This document shows, piece after piece, positions 8,862 to 17,517 of a DNA stretch of 64,000 bases. The position numbers and the translations under genes are program-made. The notes beneath the pieces are model-generated. The model was not told where the DNA came from, searched no databases, and was given only the letters and a program-made list of their open reading frames with translations. The first letter of the stretch is position 1. Each line of letters starts with the position of its first letter. Source of the stretch: Pseudopelobacter sp964542535 (GTDB taxonomy: Bacteria > Desulfobacterota > Desulfuromonadia > Geobacterales > Pseudopelobacteraceae); assembly GCA_964542535.1 (NCBI GenBank), contig CAZIUE010000020.1, positions 1 to 64,000 of the forward strand, in the 5' to 3' direction.

Positions 8862-9105
8862 TGTGTCCTCCTTTGCGTTCTGATTTCAGTGTTCTGTCGT
8901 TCCGCGACTCCAAAGTCTCCCAAAGTATAGCAGGCGCCGGGAGAAAGGCAGCCCGTGGCGGCGGGGCGCATCAATTCCCGTGCGGCCGGCGGACTCCCCT
9001 CTTGACAAGCGCCTGAATCTGGGGTTTTGTGGTAAGCGCGGACGAAAGGCTTTCTTCGGCCGGACAGGGCGATAACTTGAGCGATCATGCGAAAAAGGAG
9101 CAAAA

Positions 9106-9714
9106 ATGCGCTATTACGGGCTTCTGCTGGGACTTGCCCTGCTGCAGCTTTCGGCCTGCTCGTCGGGGCCCGTGCTGCCGACGCTTCCAAAGGACGGCGT
9201 GGTTCTTGCCTTTGGCGACAGCCTGACCTTTGGGACCGGCGCCGGACCGGACCAGAGCTATCCCGCCGTTCTTTCGCGGTTGATCGGGCGGCGGGTGGTG
9301 AATGCCGGCATACCGGGAGAGGTTTCAGCCGAGGGGTTGCGGCGTCTGCCGTCAATCCTGGAAACGGTAAAACCCTCGCTGGTGATCCTCTGTCATGGTG
9401 CCAATGACCTGATGCAGGGGATGGACCAGGGACGGACGGCGGACAACCTGCGGGCCATGCTGGCCCTGATCCGGGAGGGAGGGGCCTCGGCTCTGCTGGT
9501 GTCGGTGCCTGCCATCGGCCTCAGCCTCACGCCGCCCCCCTTCTATGACCAGGTGGCCGGAGAGGCGGAGATTCCCTGCGAACGGAAGGCCCTTTCCCGC
9601 ATCATCGCGAAGCCGTCGCTCAAGTCGGACATTGTCCATCCCAATGCCGCCGGCTATCGGGAACTGGCCGAAGCCCTGGCCGACCTGCTTCACAGGAGCA
9701 AGGCGTTGCCCTGA
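9106..9714 (+). CDS. SGNH/GDSL-type esterase lipoprotein
   Basis: 202 residues. A lipoprotein signal (lipobox LSAC, Cys18) is followed by the SGNH hydrolase blocks: VVLAFGDSLTFG (catalytic Ser), NAGIPGEVSAEG (Gly), CHGANDLMQG (Asn) and DIVHPNAAGY near the C-terminus (Asp/His). This matches the arylesterase / TesA-like lysophospholipase group acting in the periplasm or outer membrane. The ATG follows AAAAAGGAG. It lies between the divergent MCP gene and metK and has its own short upstream region. Confidence 0.87.
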   Translation: MRYYGLLLGLALLQLSACSSGPVLPTLPKDGVVLAFGDSLTFGTGAGPDQSYPAVLSRLIGRRVVNAGIPGEVSAEGLRRLPSILETVKPSLVILCHGANDLMQGMDQGRTADNLRAMLALIREGGASALLVSVPAIGLSLTPPPFYDQVAGEAEIPCERKALSRIIAKPSLKSDIVHPNAAGYRELAEALADLLHRSKALP

Positions 9715-9809
9715 TGTCCGGGGGAGCGGTGCTTTTTGCCAGGGTTTTGCGGAACGGCTTTTCCCGGCTGATAAACTGACCCACCGGGCATCCCGGCGAT
9801 GCTCTTTGC

Positions 9810-9838
9810 TTGACAAAACAGGTACCTGCCTATACATT
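9810..9838 (+). promoter_or_regulatory. Sigma-70 promoter for metK
   Basis: TTGACA (9810-9815), 17 bases, TACATT (9833-9838). A small hairpin GCGGCC-GAAG-GGCCGC follows in the leader at 9865-9880. No SAM riboswitch class could be recognised in the leader. Confidence 0.6.
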
Positions 9839-9920
9839 AAGCAGTCTTGTTTTATCGAGGCGGCGCGGCCGAAGGGCCGCTGGACACACTATTTTACGGA
9901 AACGGGAGGAGTCAGGCATC

Positions 9921-11087
9921 ATGGCTGAAAAATACATCTTTACATCCGAGTCGGTATCCGAGGGGCATCCCGACAAGGTCGCCGACCAGGTCTCAGACGC
10001 GGTGCTTGATGCGATTCTGGAGCAGGACACCAGATCCCGCGTGGCGTGCGAAACCATGGTGACCACCGGTATGGTGGTTGTTGCCGGCGAGATTACCACC
10101 TCCGCCTCCATCGATTTTCCCGCCACGGTTCGCCAGACCATCAAGGAGATCGGCTACAACGATTCCGCCATGGGGTTCGACTACGAGACCTGCGCCGTAC
10201 TGACCTCCATCGACAAGCAGTCTCCCGACATCTCCCAGGGGGTCACCGAGGGGGACGGCCTGTTCAAGGAGCAGGGGGCCGGCGACCAGGGGCTCATGTT
10301 CGGCTATGCCTGCAACGAGACCCCCGAGCTGATGCCCATGCCGATCCAGCTCTCCCACCAGCTGGTGCAGAAGCTGGCCGATGTGCGCAAGGCGGAGCAG
10401 TTGACCTTCCTCCGTCCCGACTCCAAGTCCCAGGTATCGGTGGAGTACCTGAATGACAAGCCGGCCCGCATTGACACTGTGGTCATCTCCACCCAGCATA
10501 CCCCGGACGTTACCCACAAGCAGATCGAGGAGCAGGTGATCGAAGAGGTGGTCAAGAAGGTCATCCCAGCCGAGCTTCTGGACGGCGCTACCCGCTATTT
10601 CATCAACCCCACCGGCCGCTTCGTGGTGGGGGGGCCCATGGGTGACTGCGGCCTGACCGGCCGCAAGATCATCGTTGATACCTACGGCGGCATGGGTCGC
10701 CACGGTGGCGGCGCCTTCTCGGGCAAGGATCCCTCCAAGGTTGACCGTTCCGCCGCCTACATGGGGCGCTATGTTGCCAAGAACCTGGTGGCGGCCGGCC
10801 TGTGCGACCGCTGCGAGGTGCAGGTGGCCTATGCCATCGGCGTGGCCCAGCCGGTCTCGGTCATGGTGCACACCTTCGGCACCGGCAGGGTCTCGGAAGA
10901 GCGTCTGGCCGAACTGGTGCGCGAGGTGTTCGACCTGCGCCCCCGCGCCATCATCGAGCAGCTGGACCTGCTGCGCCCCATCTACAAGAAAACCGCCGCC
11001 TACGGCCATTTCGGCCGGGAGTTGCCGGAGTTCACCTGGGAAAAGACCGACAAGGCCGCAATTCTCAAGGAAAAAGCCGGCTGCTGA
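9921..11087 (+). CDS. metK: S-adenosylmethionine synthetase
   Basis: 388 residues; makes SAM from methionine and ATP. Begins MAEKYIFTSESVSEGHPDKV with the ATP-binding His; the GAGDQG motif is in EQGAGDQGLMFGYA; the P-loop-like GGAFSGKDPSKVDRSAAY and the GPMGDCGLTGRKIIVDTYGG block are intact; length is that of the family. The ATG at 9921 has GGGAGGAG ten bases upstream; longer in-frame starts would translate through the promoter and leader. Functionally tied to ahcY about 3 kb upstream, but in a separate transcription unit. Confidence 0.97.
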   Translation: MAEKYIFTSESVSEGHPDKVADQVSDAVLDAILEQDTRSRVACETMVTTGMVVVAGEITTSASIDFPATVRQTIKEIGYNDSAMGFDYETCAVLTSIDKQSPDISQGVTEGDGLFKEQGAGDQGLMFGYACNETPELMPMPIQLSHQLVQKLADVRKAEQLTFLRPDSKSQVSVEYLNDKPARIDTVVISTQHTPDVTHKQIEEQVIEEVVKKVIPAELLDGATRYFINPTGRFVVGGPMGDCGLTGRKIIVDTYGGMGRHGGGAFSGKDPSKVDRSAAYMGRYVAKNLVAAGLCDRCEVQVAYAIGVAQPVSVMVHTFGTGRVSEERLAELVREVFDLRPRAIIEQLDLLRPIYKKTAAYGHFGRELPEFTWEKTDKAAILKEKAGC

Positions 11088-11144
11088 GCGATCCGACCGT
11101 ACGCTTACATCCAGTATACCGTTTGACGGAACAGGGCAAGGCCG

Positions 11145-11174
11145 GGGCGGTTGCATCAACCGCCCTGTTTTATT
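11145..11174 (+). terminator. Intrinsic terminator after metK
   Basis: GGGCGGTT (11145-11152), loop GCATC, AACCGCCC (11158-11165), then TGTTTTATT. It ends only about 15 bases before the leuB start, so it could also act as an attenuator for leuB. Confidence 0.7.
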
Positions 11175-11188
11175 ACCAAGGAGAGATC

Positions 11189-12277
11189 ATGTCGAAAACG
11201 TATAACATCGCGGTCCTGGCCGGCGACGGCGTCGGGCCGGAGGTTATGGCCGAGGCGCTCAGGGTGCTGGACCGCATCGAGGCAAAGTATGGCGTCACCT
11301 TCCAGAGGACCCCGGCCAACGTGGGGGGAGCGGGCATCGACAACGAGGGCAAGGCACTGCCCGAGAGCACCGTGAACATCTGCCGGGCGTCGGACGCTAT
11401 CCTGTTCGGTTCCGTGGGGGGCCCCAAGTGGGAGAACCTGCCGGCGGAGGAACAGCCGGAGCGGGGGGCGCTGCTGCCGCTGCGCAAGATCTTCGGCCTG
11501 TACGCCAACCTTCGGCCGGCCATCATCTTCCCCTCGCTCACCGGCGCCTCGTCCCTGAAGGAAGAGGTGATCGCCGGCGGCTTCAACGTGCTGGTGGTGC
11601 GCGAACTGACCGGCGGGATCTACTTCTCCCAACCCAAGGGGATCGAGGGGGAGGGGCGTGAACGGGTCGGCTTTGACACCCTGCGCTACAGCGTCCCCGA
11701 GATCGAGCGCATCACCCACGTGGCCTTCCAGGCCGCACGGAAACGGGGCAAGAAGGTCTGCTCCATCGACAAGGCCAACGTGCTCTCCTCGTCGGTGCTC
11801 TGGCGCGAAATCGTCACCAGCATCGCACAAGAGTACCCCGACGTGGAGCTGTCCCACATGTATGTGGACAACGCTGCCATGCAGCTGGTCAAGTGGCCCA
11901 AGCAGTTCGACGTGATCCTGTGCGAGAATATGTTCGGCGACATCCTCTCCGACGAGGCGGCCATGCTCACCGGCTCCCTGGGGATGCTCCCCAGTGCCTC
12001 CCTGGCCGAGGGTTCCTTCGGCATGTACGAGCCGTCCGGCGGTTCGGCCCCGGATATCGCCGGTCAGGGGATCGCCAATCCCATCGCCCAGATCCTCTCT
12101 ACCGCCATGATGCTCAAGTTCTCCTTCGGCATGCTGGAGGCGGCCGACGCCATCGACACCGCCGTGGCAACGGTGCTGGAGCAGGGATACCGTACCCACG
12201 ACATCTACCAGAACAAGCCGGCTGAGAAGCTGGTCAACACCAGGGAGATGGGGGACGCAATCATCGCAGCGCTCTGA
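11189..12277 (+). CDS. leuB: 3-isopropylmalate dehydrogenase
   Basis: 362 residues; oxidises and decarboxylates 3-isopropylmalate in leucine synthesis, using NAD and a divalent cation. Characteristic pieces: AGDGVGPEVMAEALRVL, the LLPLRKIFGLYANLRPA substrate loop, VVRELTGGIYF, and the NMFGDILSDEAAMLTGSLGMLPSASL block with metal-binding Asp residues. The ATG at 11189 follows AAGGAG; the longer upstream reading overlaps metK and is not credible. It heads a leuB-asd-asd2 amino-acid cluster, all plus strand with short gaps. Confidence 0.96.
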   Translation: MSKTYNIAVLAGDGVGPEVMAEALRVLDRIEAKYGVTFQRTPANVGGAGIDNEGKALPESTVNICRASDAILFGSVGGPKWENLPAEEQPERGALLPLRKIFGLYANLRPAIIFPSLTGASSLKEEVIAGGFNVLVVRELTGGIYFSQPKGIEGEGRERVGFDTLRYSVPEIERITHVAFQAARKRGKKVCSIDKANVLSSSVLWREIVTSIAQEYPDVELSHMYVDNAAMQLVKWPKQFDVILCENMFGDILSDEAAMLTGSLGMLPSASLAEGSFGMYEPSGGSAPDIAGQGIANPIAQILSTAMMLKFSFGMLEAADAIDTAVATVLEQGYRTHDIYQNKPAEKLVNTREMGDAIIAAL

Positions 12278-12359
12278 ACGTGCATGCACAAGCCCGAATC
12301 GTGCGGTCGCAACCTGCCGGGTTCGGGATAAATCTACTTACAGGAAAAGGAATTCAACG

Positions 12360-13457
12360 ATGAAAGTCGGACTGGTCGGTTGGCGTGGCATGGTTGGCTC
12401 GGTACTCCTCCAGAGGATGCGGGAGGAAAACGATTTCGAAGGTATTGAACCGCTGTTCTTTACCACCTCCCAACAGGGTCAGCCGGCCCCGATGAACGGG
12501 GGCGTGCTGATCGACGCCCTGAATTTCGAGGAACTGAAGAAACAGGATATCATCGTCACCTGCCAGGGGGGGGGCTATACCACCAAGGCCCACGCCGAGT
12601 TGCGGCGTCAGGGGTGGGACGGCTACTGGATCGACGCCGCCAGCACCTTGCGCATGGAGAAGGATTCGGTGATCGTGCTGGATCCGGTCAACCGCGACCT
12701 GATCGACGCTGCTCTGGCCAATGGCCAGAAGGATTTCATCGGCGGCAACTGTACCGTCAGCCTGATGCTCATGGCCCTTGGGGGACTCTTCCGTGCCGGG
12801 CTGGTGGAGTGGGTCTCCTCAATGACCTATCAGGCCGCCTCGGGAGCCGGCGCTCCCAACATGCGCGAGCTCCTCAACCAGATGGGGGTGCTCAGGGACT
12901 GTGTCGCCGACCAGCTGGCAACCCCCTCCTCGGCTATCCTGGATATCGACCGCCAGGTGACCGCCACCATGCGCGGCGACAGCCTGCCCACCAAGGCATT
13001 CGGCTATCCCCTGGCCGGCAATGTGCTCCCCTGGATCGACAGCGAGGTGGAGGACGGCCAGAGCCGCGAGGAGTGGAAGGGGTTCGTGGAGACCAACAAA
13101 ATCCTGGGGACCCGCACCCCCATCCCGGTGGACGGCCTCTGCGTGCGGGTCGGCGCCATGCGTTGCCACAGCCAGGCCCTGACCATCAAGCTGAACCGGG
13201 ACCTTCCCATTGCCGACATTGAAAATATGATCGCCACTGACAACCGGTGGGTGGAGCTGGTACCCAACACCAAGGCCGAAAGCCTCTCCCGCCTGACCCC
13301 GGCCGCCGTTGCCGGTACCCTGAAGGTACCCATCGGCCGGGTGCGCAAGATGCTGCAGGGCCCCCAGTACATCTCGACCTTTACCTGTGGCGACCAGCTC
13401 CTCTGGGGGGCTGCCGAGCCGTTGCGCCGCATGCTGCGCATACTGATGGAACGATAG
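12360..13457 (+). CDS. asd: Aspartate-semialdehyde dehydrogenase
   Basis: 365 residues; NADPH-dependent reduction of aspartyl phosphate to aspartate semialdehyde for lysine, methionine and threonine synthesis. N-terminal MKVGLVGWRGMVGSVLLQRM is the nucleotide site typical of the gammaproteobacterial (E. coli Asd) subtype; the catalytic Cys lies in FIGGNCTVSLMLMALGG; YQAASGAGAPNMREL, the RVGAMRCHSQALTIKLN His region and the long C-terminal insert are present. AGGAAAAGG precedes the start. It is followed 14 bases later by a second Asd-fold gene. Confidence 0.95.
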   Translation: MKVGLVGWRGMVGSVLLQRMREENDFEGIEPLFFTTSQQGQPAPMNGGVLIDALNFEELKKQDIIVTCQGGGYTTKAHAELRRQGWDGYWIDAASTLRMEKDSVIVLDPVNRDLIDAALANGQKDFIGGNCTVSLMLMALGGLFRAGLVEWVSSMTYQAASGAGAPNMRELLNQMGVLRDCVADQLATPSSAILDIDRQVTATMRGDSLPTKAFGYPLAGNVLPWIDSEVEDGQSREEWKGFVETNKILGTRTPIPVDGLCVRVGAMRCHSQALTIKLNRDLPIADIENMIATDNRWVELVPNTKAESLSRLTPAAVAGTLKVPIGRVRKMLQGPQYISTFTCGDQLLWGAAEPLRRMLRILMER

Positions 13458-13471
13458 GGAGAAGAGAAACC

Positions 13472-14491
13472 GTGACGAAGAAGCGTTGGAATATCGCCAT
13501 AGCGGGAGTCGGGAGCGTTGCGGGCGAGCAGCTGCTGGAATGCCTGGAGGAGGGGGATTTTCCCCTGGGAAGCATCCGCCTCCTGTCCGATGCCGGCGAC
13601 GCGGGCAGGGATCTGGAGTTCCGGGGCAGGGGAGCGGTCGTGGAGGAGCTGACCCACGACTCCTTCACCGGGATCGACCTGGCCTTCTTCTGCGCTTCGG
13701 AGGCCGTTTCCCGTGAATTCTGCCCCGCGGCCAGCGGGAGCGGGGCGGTCTGCATCGACATCAGCCCTGCCTGGCGACGAGAGCCGGATGTTCCCCTGGT
13801 GGCGCCCGAGATCAACCCCCAGGACATTTCAGGCTTCGGCGACAGGGGTATCGTCGCCATTCCCGGCGCGATGACGCTCCAGTTGCTGGCAGCGCTCAAG
13901 CCGCTGCACGACCAGGGAACCGTCAGGCGCATCGTTGTCTCCACTTACCAGGCGGTTTCCGACAGCGGCAGGGAGGCCATCGACGAGCTGCACCACCAGG
14001 TGCTGGAGCTGCTCAACGGTCGCTCCCCCGACAGCCGGGTCTACCCCCACCGTATCGCCTTCAACTGTATCCCCCAGGTGGGGGAGTTCCAGGGCGACGG
14101 CGTCACGGACGAGGAGCGGGATACGGCAGCGGAGTTCCGCGGTATCCTGGGGAGTGATATCGGGGTCAGCATCACCGCCGTTCGATTGCCGCTCTTTTAC
14201 GGCCACGCCGTGTCGGTCAACGTGGAGACCGCCACCAGGATCGGTGCGGACGTGGCCAGGGAGCTGATCGGCCAATCGGTTGCCTGCGAGCTGGTGGACG
14301 ACCTCGCCGAGCAGAGCTACCCCATGCCGTGCGACGCCGTTGGCCAGGACCTGGTCCAGGTGGGCCGCATCCGTGAAGACGATTCCATCGAAAATGGCCT
14401 CAATCTCTGGCTGGCGGCCGACAACACCCGGCAGGTAGCCATGGCCAGCCTGCGGGTGGCCGAGCTGCTGGTGGAGCAGCAGCTGAAATGA
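13472..14491 (+). CDS. Asd-fold paralogue lacking the catalytic cysteine (USG-1-like)
   Basis: 339 residues, GTG start with GGGAGAAGAG upstream, 14 bases after asd. It keeps the Asd fold: nucleotide loop IAGVGSVAGEQLLECL, STYQAVSDSGREAIDEL, FNCIPQVGEFQGDGVTDEE and RLPLFYGHAVSVNVET. Where typical enzymes have NPNCST it reads VAIPGAMTLQL, so the nucleophilic Cys is Ala. It cannot work by the normal acyl-enzyme route. E. coli Usg is a comparable Asd-like protein of unclear role. It could be a regulatory or structural partner of Asd or a new activity. Codon use matches its neighbours, so it does not look like a decaying copy. Confidence 0.82.
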   Translation: MTKKRWNIAIAGVGSVAGEQLLECLEEGDFPLGSIRLLSDAGDAGRDLEFRGRGAVVEELTHDSFTGIDLAFFCASEAVSREFCPAASGSGAVCIDISPAWRREPDVPLVAPEINPQDISGFGDRGIVAIPGAMTLQLLAALKPLHDQGTVRRIVVSTYQAVSDSGREAIDELHHQVLELLNGRSPDSRVYPHRIAFNCIPQVGEFQGDGVTDEERDTAAEFRGILGSDIGVSITAVRLPLFYGHAVSVNVETATRIGADVARELIGQSVACELVDDLAEQSYPMPCDAVGQDLVQVGRIREDDSIENGLNLWLAADNTRQVAMASLRVAELLVEQQLK

Positions 14492-14523
14492 AGCCTGGTC
14501 ATTCAGGCCATGCGGACTTAACG

Positions 14524-14553
14524 AAAAAACGCCCCTTAATGGGGCGTTTTTTT
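14524..14553. terminator. Terminator of the leuB-asd cluster
   Basis: AAAAAACGCCCC-TTAAT-GGGGCGTTTTTTT, a symmetric hairpin with A-run and T-run. Confidence 0.9.
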
Positions 14554-14689
14554 GATGTGGGGGGCGAGGTGTGTAGGCAGCCTGATAAGTGAATATTGGC
14601 AATATCCCTGTTGTCGTGTGGTTTGGCTGCTTCAGAGGGCCATGTTTTCATGAATCAGCCTCTCTTTCACAAAAAACCGAAACAGGCGA

Positions 14690-14720
14690 TTGACATGTGC
14701 TAATTGAGCGGCTATATACT
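14690..14720 (+). promoter_or_regulatory. Promoter of the riboswitch-controlled operon
   Basis: TTGACA (14690-14695) with TATATA (14713-14718, 17-base spacer); TATACT two bases further on is an alternative -10. About 70 bases upstream of the riboswitch fold. Confidence 0.55.
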
Positions 14721-14783
14721 TCAGGCATAAAAAATTAATAGTATTTCGTTGTTTTCTGTCTTAAAAACACAATCACATCAAAC

Positions 14784-14870
14784 AGTCGCCGAAAAGGTAA
14801 AACACGGGTAACCGTGTGGCACAGAGCTACCATCCAGCTTAAGCTGGGCAGAGGGGTTATCGAAGTGACA
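14784..14870 (+). promoter_or_regulatory. GEMM-type cyclic dinucleotide riboswitch aptamer
   Basis: Seen: AAGGTAAA leads into hairpin ACACGG-GTAA-CCGTGT (14802-14817) capped by a GNRA tetraloop, then GGCACAGAGCTACC, a second hairpin CCAGCTTAAGCTGG (14834-14847), then GCAGAGGGGTTATCGAAG. Order and conserved joints match the GEMM-I architecture, where a tetraloop in one arm docks into the second arm and GGGGTTA.CGA closes it. GEMM-Ia binds c-di-GMP; GEMM-Ib, known from Geobacter, binds cGAMP. The subtype cannot be assigned safely by eye. The expression platform is the terminator 28 bases downstream. Confidence 0.8.
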
Positions 14871-14898
14871 AACAAAGCACAAACCTTACTATACAAGT

Positions 14899-14939
14899 AA
14901 GCTTGCTTCAAGATTTGGAGCAGGCTTTTTTATTTTTTT
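14899..14939 (+). terminator. Riboswitch expression-platform terminator
   Basis: AAGCTTGCTTCAA (14899-14911) pairs over 13 positions, with G-T pairs allowed, with TTGGAGCAGGCTT (14915-14927); loop GAT; followed by TTTTATTTTTTT. It lies just before the ATG at 14951, so ligand-dependent termination would gate the whole downstream operon. Confidence 0.88.
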
Positions 14940-14950
14940 CAGGGAAAAAG

Positions 14951-16225
14951 ATGACAGATGAAGAAACCGAACAACTCGCTACAGCGCTCGGCGCTCCGTT
15001 TTTTTGTACCTCGATATATATCCCTCCATATCGTAAGGCCGCTGTTGGGCGCTGGAAACTGACCCGAAGCGGTATTGGTCTTGATCGCGGCTATTACAGC
15101 GGCCTCTGGACCGTTCAGGGAATGCCGTTGCTCCTGCGCCGGACGAATGGTGCGGAACAATCGTGGGAAACCTGGATGTCACTCTCGCCCCACGAGATCG
15201 AAAGCCAAGAACTGGGATGTCGCTACGCCAAAGGACATACTGCGGTGATGGGACTCGGCATGGGATGGGTGGCGATCAATATGGCGCTCAACCCGGCCGT
15301 ACACAAGGTAACGGTGATCGAACGCGATCCGGAGGTAATCGATCTGTTCGGCCACTCCGGGGCGCTGGACGGTCTTAGGGATGACGTTATGGACAAGCTT
15401 CGTATCGTGAAGGCTGACGCGCTTGAGTGGCGGCCGGATGAAGCGGTTGATTTTCTCTACGCCGACATCTGGCAGCGCCTGGAGGAGCCGCAGACCCTGG
15501 ACGACGTCCGCCGGATGCAGGCCAACGTGGGGGCCGGACAAGTCTATTTCTGGGGGCAGGAACTGGCGATTCACTCGCTGGCGGCACTCAGTGCCGAGAT
15601 GTGTTGTGAAGAAAAATGGGGGGAGGCGGTGCTGCAATGTGTTGCCGGCACCACCGGATTGCCATTGTTGCTTCCCGATGATTTTGACTATGCGGGGATG
15701 ATTGCCGAGGTCGCGCGGTTGAGACGCGACCGGCGACCGGCTGGTATCAAGACAGCAGCCCCGCCTATCACCCTACGCCCCATTACAGACGCGGACATGG
15801 AATTCCTCTACCGTGTGTATGCCTCCACCCGGCTTGCGGAAATGGCGGTTACGGGATGGAGCGCACGCCAGATCGAGGATTTTCTGAGGATGCAGTTTGG
15901 CCTCCAGCACACTCAATACATGCGGAACAATCCCAGTGCTTCTTTCGATATTGTCTCCATCGACGGCATGCCCGCCGGAAGGCTGTATGTAGTCCGCTCG
16001 GAGGAGGGAATACGGATCATCGACATTGCACTGTTACCTGAGTTCAGACGAAGGGGGACAGGTGGCCGGATTATGCGCGGACTTGTCAAGGAGGCTGACG
16101 CGAAAGGGCTCGCAATAAGCCTTTATGTGGAGATGAACAACCCGGTCCTGCCGTTCTACAAAGCTCTCGGCTTTAAAGAGATCGAACTTAAAGGGATTTA
16201 TTATCATATGGAGAGGATGAGGTGA
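14951..16225 (+). CDS. Class I methyltransferase-like / GNAT acetyltransferase fusion
   Basis: 424 residues. The N-terminal half contains a spermidine-synthase-like Rossmann segment (TAVMGLGMGWVAINMAL, VTVIERDPEVIDLFGHSG, ADALEWRPDEAVDFLYADIW). The C-terminal about 150 residues are a GNAT domain (ITLRPITDADMEFLYRVYAST, acetyl-CoA loop LLPEFRRRGTGGRIMRGLV, FYKALGFKEIELKG). ATG 14951 is preferred to an upstream TTG that lies inside the terminator stem. Position first in the operon, before three tail-collar genes, suggests it modifies those proteins or a metabolite linked to them. GNAT proteins next to microcystin-dependent-type collar genes are a recurrent arrangement (general knowledge); the fusion with a methyltransferase-like domain is less usual. 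Confidence 0.8.
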   Translation: MTDEETEQLATALGAPFFCTSIYIPPYRKAAVGRWKLTRSGIGLDRGYYSGLWTVQGMPLLLRRTNGAEQSWETWMSLSPHEIESQELGCRYAKGHTAVMGLGMGWVAINMALNPAVHKVTVIERDPEVIDLFGHSGALDGLRDDVMDKLRIVKADALEWRPDEAVDFLYADIWQRLEEPQTLDDVRRMQANVGAGQVYFWGQELAIHSLAALSAEMCCEEKWGEAVLQCVAGTTGLPLLLPDDFDYAGMIAEVARLRRDRRPAGIKTAAPPITLRPITDADMEFLYRVYASTRLAEMAVTGWSARQIEDFLRMQFGLQHTQYMRNNPSASFDIVSIDGMPAGRLYVVRSEEGIRIIDIALLPEFRRRGTGGRIMRGLVKEADAKGLAISLYVEMNNPVLPFYKALGFKEIELKGIYYHMERMR

Positions 16226-16397
16226 AAGGGAGGACAGATACGTGAAGGGCCGCAAAAGGCCGATGCCGGACCACACATGAGCGGCGGCTCCAGGTTCCTA
16301 TTGATGACATCGTGCCTGTGGAGGCCGCGTGGAGGCAAGAGAAGACCGGCTCGAGGTGAGAGCAATTCTCATCAATATAGGAAAAAAAGGAGGCAAC

Positions 16398-16910
16398 ATG
16401 GCAGATCCGTTTTTAGGCGAAATCAGGATGTTCGGATTTGGGTTTCCACCGCAGGGCTGGGCAAAATGTGATGGTGCGTTGCTGCCCATTAACCAGAACA
16501 ATGCCTTGTATGCATTGTTAGGAATCAGGTATGGCGGTGACGGCAGAACAAACTTCAACCTGCCTGACCTGAGAGGGCGCGTTCCACTGCACAGGGCAAC
16601 GGGCTATACCATTGGACAGAAGGGGGGCAGCGAAGGCGTGACTCTTACAAACGACACCATGCCCGCCCACAACCATCCCGCCTTCGGCACTACTGTGGCG
16701 GGCGATGCGTTTAAACCGGGAACCACCAAGTCATTGGCAACGTCTTCCGATGCCGGTGACCCCCTTTACGGAGTTGCTCAAAACCTTGTCGCCATGAACC
16801 CCAATGTCATTGCAAACACGGGCGGGAGTCAACCCCACAACAACATGCAACCCAGCCTGGTCATCAACTTCTGCATTGCCACGACAGGCATTTTTCCTCC
16901 TCGGTCGTAA
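16398..16910 (+). CDS. Tail-collar domain protein 1 (MdpB/microcystin-dependent type)
   Basis: 170 residues. Begins DPFLGEIRMFGFGFPPQGWAKCDGALLPI, the standard phage tail-collar (PF07484) opening, followed by YALLGIRYGGDGRTNFNLPDLRGRVPLH, then MPAHNHPAF and a C-terminal NTGGSQPHNNMQPSLVINFCI. ATG 16398 follows AAAAGGAGG. No phage structural genes are nearby, so this is a domesticated collar protein rather than prophage. Together with the next two genes it forms a tandem of paralogues under the riboswitch; likely displayed or secreted beta-rich binding proteins (inference). Confidence 0.87.
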   Translation: MADPFLGEIRMFGFGFPPQGWAKCDGALLPINQNNALYALLGIRYGGDGRTNFNLPDLRGRVPLHRATGYTIGQKGGSEGVTLTNDTMPAHNHPAFGTTVAGDAFKPGTTKSLATSSDAGDPLYGVAQNLVAMNPNVIANTGGSQPHNNMQPSLVINFCIATTGIFPPRS

Positions 16911-16947
16911 GCCGCTGGGGAACAAATAGTGAAAGAAGGAGGTAAAC

Positions 16948-17490
16948 ATGTCTGATCAATTTGTAGGAGAAATACGACTTTTTGCGGGTAATTACGCCCC
17001 GGAGGGGTGGGCATTTTGCGATGGCAGAGTATTGCCGATTTCAGGATACGATACGCTGTACGCGGTATTGGGAACCACCTATGGCGGAGACGGCGCCACC
17101 AACTTCGCACTACCTGACTTGCGAAGCCGTGCCCCCATTCACCAGGGGACGGGGGCAAATCCGGCATTGTCCCCACGGGTACTAGGCGCAAAACTGGGTA
17201 CCGAAAGTGAAACGATCGGAGCGACTCAGCTCCCTGCTCATACGCACGCCTTTACCGCATCTAGTCAAGCAGCGACGTCCTTGACAATCCAAGGAAACAT
17301 ACTGGCTACAACACCGGCGGGCGATCTGTTTTACGCCGCGCAATCCACCAGCAATCCCCCACTTGAGGTCAATCTCGTAAACGGCGTGATCGGAAACACC
17401 GGAGGCGGCTCATTGCACGACAACAGAATGCCGTACCGCGCGCTTAATTATATTATCGCGCTCAATGGGTATTTCCCGCAGCAGCAATAA
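16948..17490 (+). CDS. Tail-collar domain protein 2
   Basis: 180 residues, same architecture as its upstream paralogue: DQFVGEIRLFAGNYAPEGWAFCDGRVLPI, TTYGGDGATNFALPDLRSRAPIHQG, LPAHTHAFTASSQAATSL and HDNRMPYRALNYIIALNGYFPQQ. AAGGAGG precedes the start, 37 bases after the first collar gene. The variable central part, between LPAHTH and the last motif, is where the three paralogues differ most, consistent with a ligand-contact or surface role. Confidence 0.87.
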   Translation: MSDQFVGEIRLFAGNYAPEGWAFCDGRVLPISGYDTLYAVLGTTYGGDGATNFALPDLRSRAPIHQGTGANPALSPRVLGAKLGTESETIGATQLPAHTHAFTASSQAATSLTIQGNILATTPAGDLFYAAQSTSNPPLEVNLVNGVIGNTGGGSLHDNRMPYRALNYIIALNGYFPQQQ

Positions 17491-17517
17491 TCTATTTGGA
17501 AATACAGGGAGAATGTC

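Noticed and set aside
9838..9920. SAM or SAH riboswitch before metK
   Set aside because: Only one small GNRA-like hairpin is visible; no known SAM/SAH aptamer core could be matched.
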